Assembly: GCA_001586965.3 (NCBI GenBank)
Contig: LUCW03000448.1
Span: 65,001 to 85,000 of the forward strand
DNA: 20,000 bases
Source of the DNA: Sphaeroforma sirkka
Lineage: Eukaryota > Opisthokonta > Ichthyosporea > Ichthyophonida
Direction of reading: 5' to 3'
Shown here: one piece after another, positions 19,333 to 20,000 of the stretch
How the letters are laid out: each line of letters starts with the position of its first letter
Numbering within the stretch: the stretch's first letter is position 1
Translations under genes and position numbers: made by a program
Notes under the pieces: generated by a model
What the model was told of the DNA's origin: nothing
The model's database searches: none
Seen by the model: the letters and a program-made list of their open reading frames with translations, nothing else

Positions 19333-19500
19333 GCCGATGTATCATATCCTCACCCCATGGGTCAATCGCGTGCTTTTATGACGAGACCTAAAGTTCACAA
19401 CAGAGCAAAGTATATGCGAAGACCAGAACACGGATACACAAGGAGTGCACGAGACACACAGGGCAATACAGAGGTATCAAATTCCAACTCTAATTGCAAA

Positions 19501-20000
19501 CATGCATAGATGCATCCCATAGCTTAAGTAGGCATATACGAGATATATACACAGCCAGGCATACCTACAACATGCATAGATGTATCCCATAACCTAAGTA
19601 GGTATATATGAGATATATACACAGGCAGGCATGCATACTTACAACATGTATAGATGCATTCCAAAGCCTAAGTAGGTATATATGAGATATATGCAAAGGT
19701 AGGCATGCATACAACATGCATAGATGCATCACATAGTCTAAGTAGGTATATATGAGATATATACACAGGCAGGCATGCATACAACATGCATAGATGCATC
19801 CCATAGTCTAAGTAGGTATATATGAGATATATACACAGGCAGGTAGGCATACAACATGCATAGATGTACCCCATAGCCTGAGCAGGTATATATGAGGTAT
19901 ATACACAGGCACGCATACATACAACATGCATAGATGCATCCCATAGCCTGAGTAGGTATATATGAGATATATACACTGGCAGGCATACATACAACATGCA
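19501..20000. repeat. 70-bp minisatellite, about seven copies, continuing past the right edge
   Basis: CATGCATAGATG starts copies at 19501, 19571, 19645, 19715, 19785, 19855, 19925 and 19995: spacing 70 bp with one 74-bp unit. Most units contain GTATATATGAGATATATAC, an 8-bp perfect inverted repeat around GAG, and ATGCATAGATGCAT. Copies are about 90% alike, much younger than the 219-bp satellite. The minus-strand frames it yields reflect the absence of stops in the unit, not a gene. Confidence 0.96.

Larger units (their letters stand above)
18912..20000 (-). other. Upstream intron of the rhomboid-like gene (more than 1.08 kb, runs off the window)
   Basis: Inferred from the acceptor at 18912-18913 and the absence, on the minus strand up to 20000, of a segment resembling the GxSG-containing rhomboid helix that must precede it. 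It holds the telomere-like array and the 70-bp minisatellite. An unrecognised small exon cannot be excluded. Confidence 0.6.

Noticed and set aside
19565..19997. Overlapping minus-strand frames of 60-109 codons considered as a repeat protein
   Set aside because: All three frames of the 70-bp unit are open, so the frames follow from the unit lacking stops; no splice or start context supports a gene.

Overview
This is a window from a eukaryotic nuclear genome. It holds two spliced protein genes pointing towards each other, four tRNA-Val genes plus one tRNA pseudogene, and about 13 kb of repeat-rich DNA between the protein genes. The lineage is not clear. Intron-dense genes with GTA-type donors, AT-rich introns, long (TA)n and (CA)n tracts and a short TTTAGGG-type repeat array suggest a protist-like genome, but nothing here fixes the group.

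Layout: (1) Positions 1-4058, + strand: the last seven exons of a mitochondrial D-2-hydroxyglutarate dehydrogenase (D2HGDH), about 373 residues ending at a TAG. (2) 4059-5040: probable 3' UTR and spacer. (3) 5044-5893, - strand: a tRNA-Val pseudogene, tRNA-Val(CAC) and tRNA-Val(AAC). (4) About 6.4-11.9 kb: decayed minus-strand pieces that I read as Ty3/gypsy-like pol (reverse transcriptase, RNase H/integrase zinc-finger and integrase-core fragments). Several of them have been duplicated head to tail (units of about 261, 257 and 590 bp). (5) 12.7-14.6 kb: a diverged ~219-bp tandem satellite and a ~150-bp tandem duplication. (6) 15179-15626, + strand: tRNA-Val(AAC) and tRNA-Val(CAC), in the same AAC-then-CAC order as the minus-strand pair, so the two pairs diverge from each other. 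(7) 16.08-16.41 kb: a large compound (TA)n/(CA)n microsatellite. (8) 17399-18911, - strand: the last three exons of a rhomboid/iRhom-like membrane protein. Its upstream intron carries an interstitial telomere-like array and a 70-bp minisatellite that runs off the right edge.

The protein genes have no evident functional link. D2HGDH is a mitochondrial FAD enzyme and the other is a multi-pass membrane protein of the rhomboid superfamily. The tRNA genes and retroelement debris form one association: all the pol-like debris lies in the interval that is 5' of both tRNA pairs. I found no clearly new biological system. The most unusual trait is the repeated local tandem duplication of domain-sized blocks.
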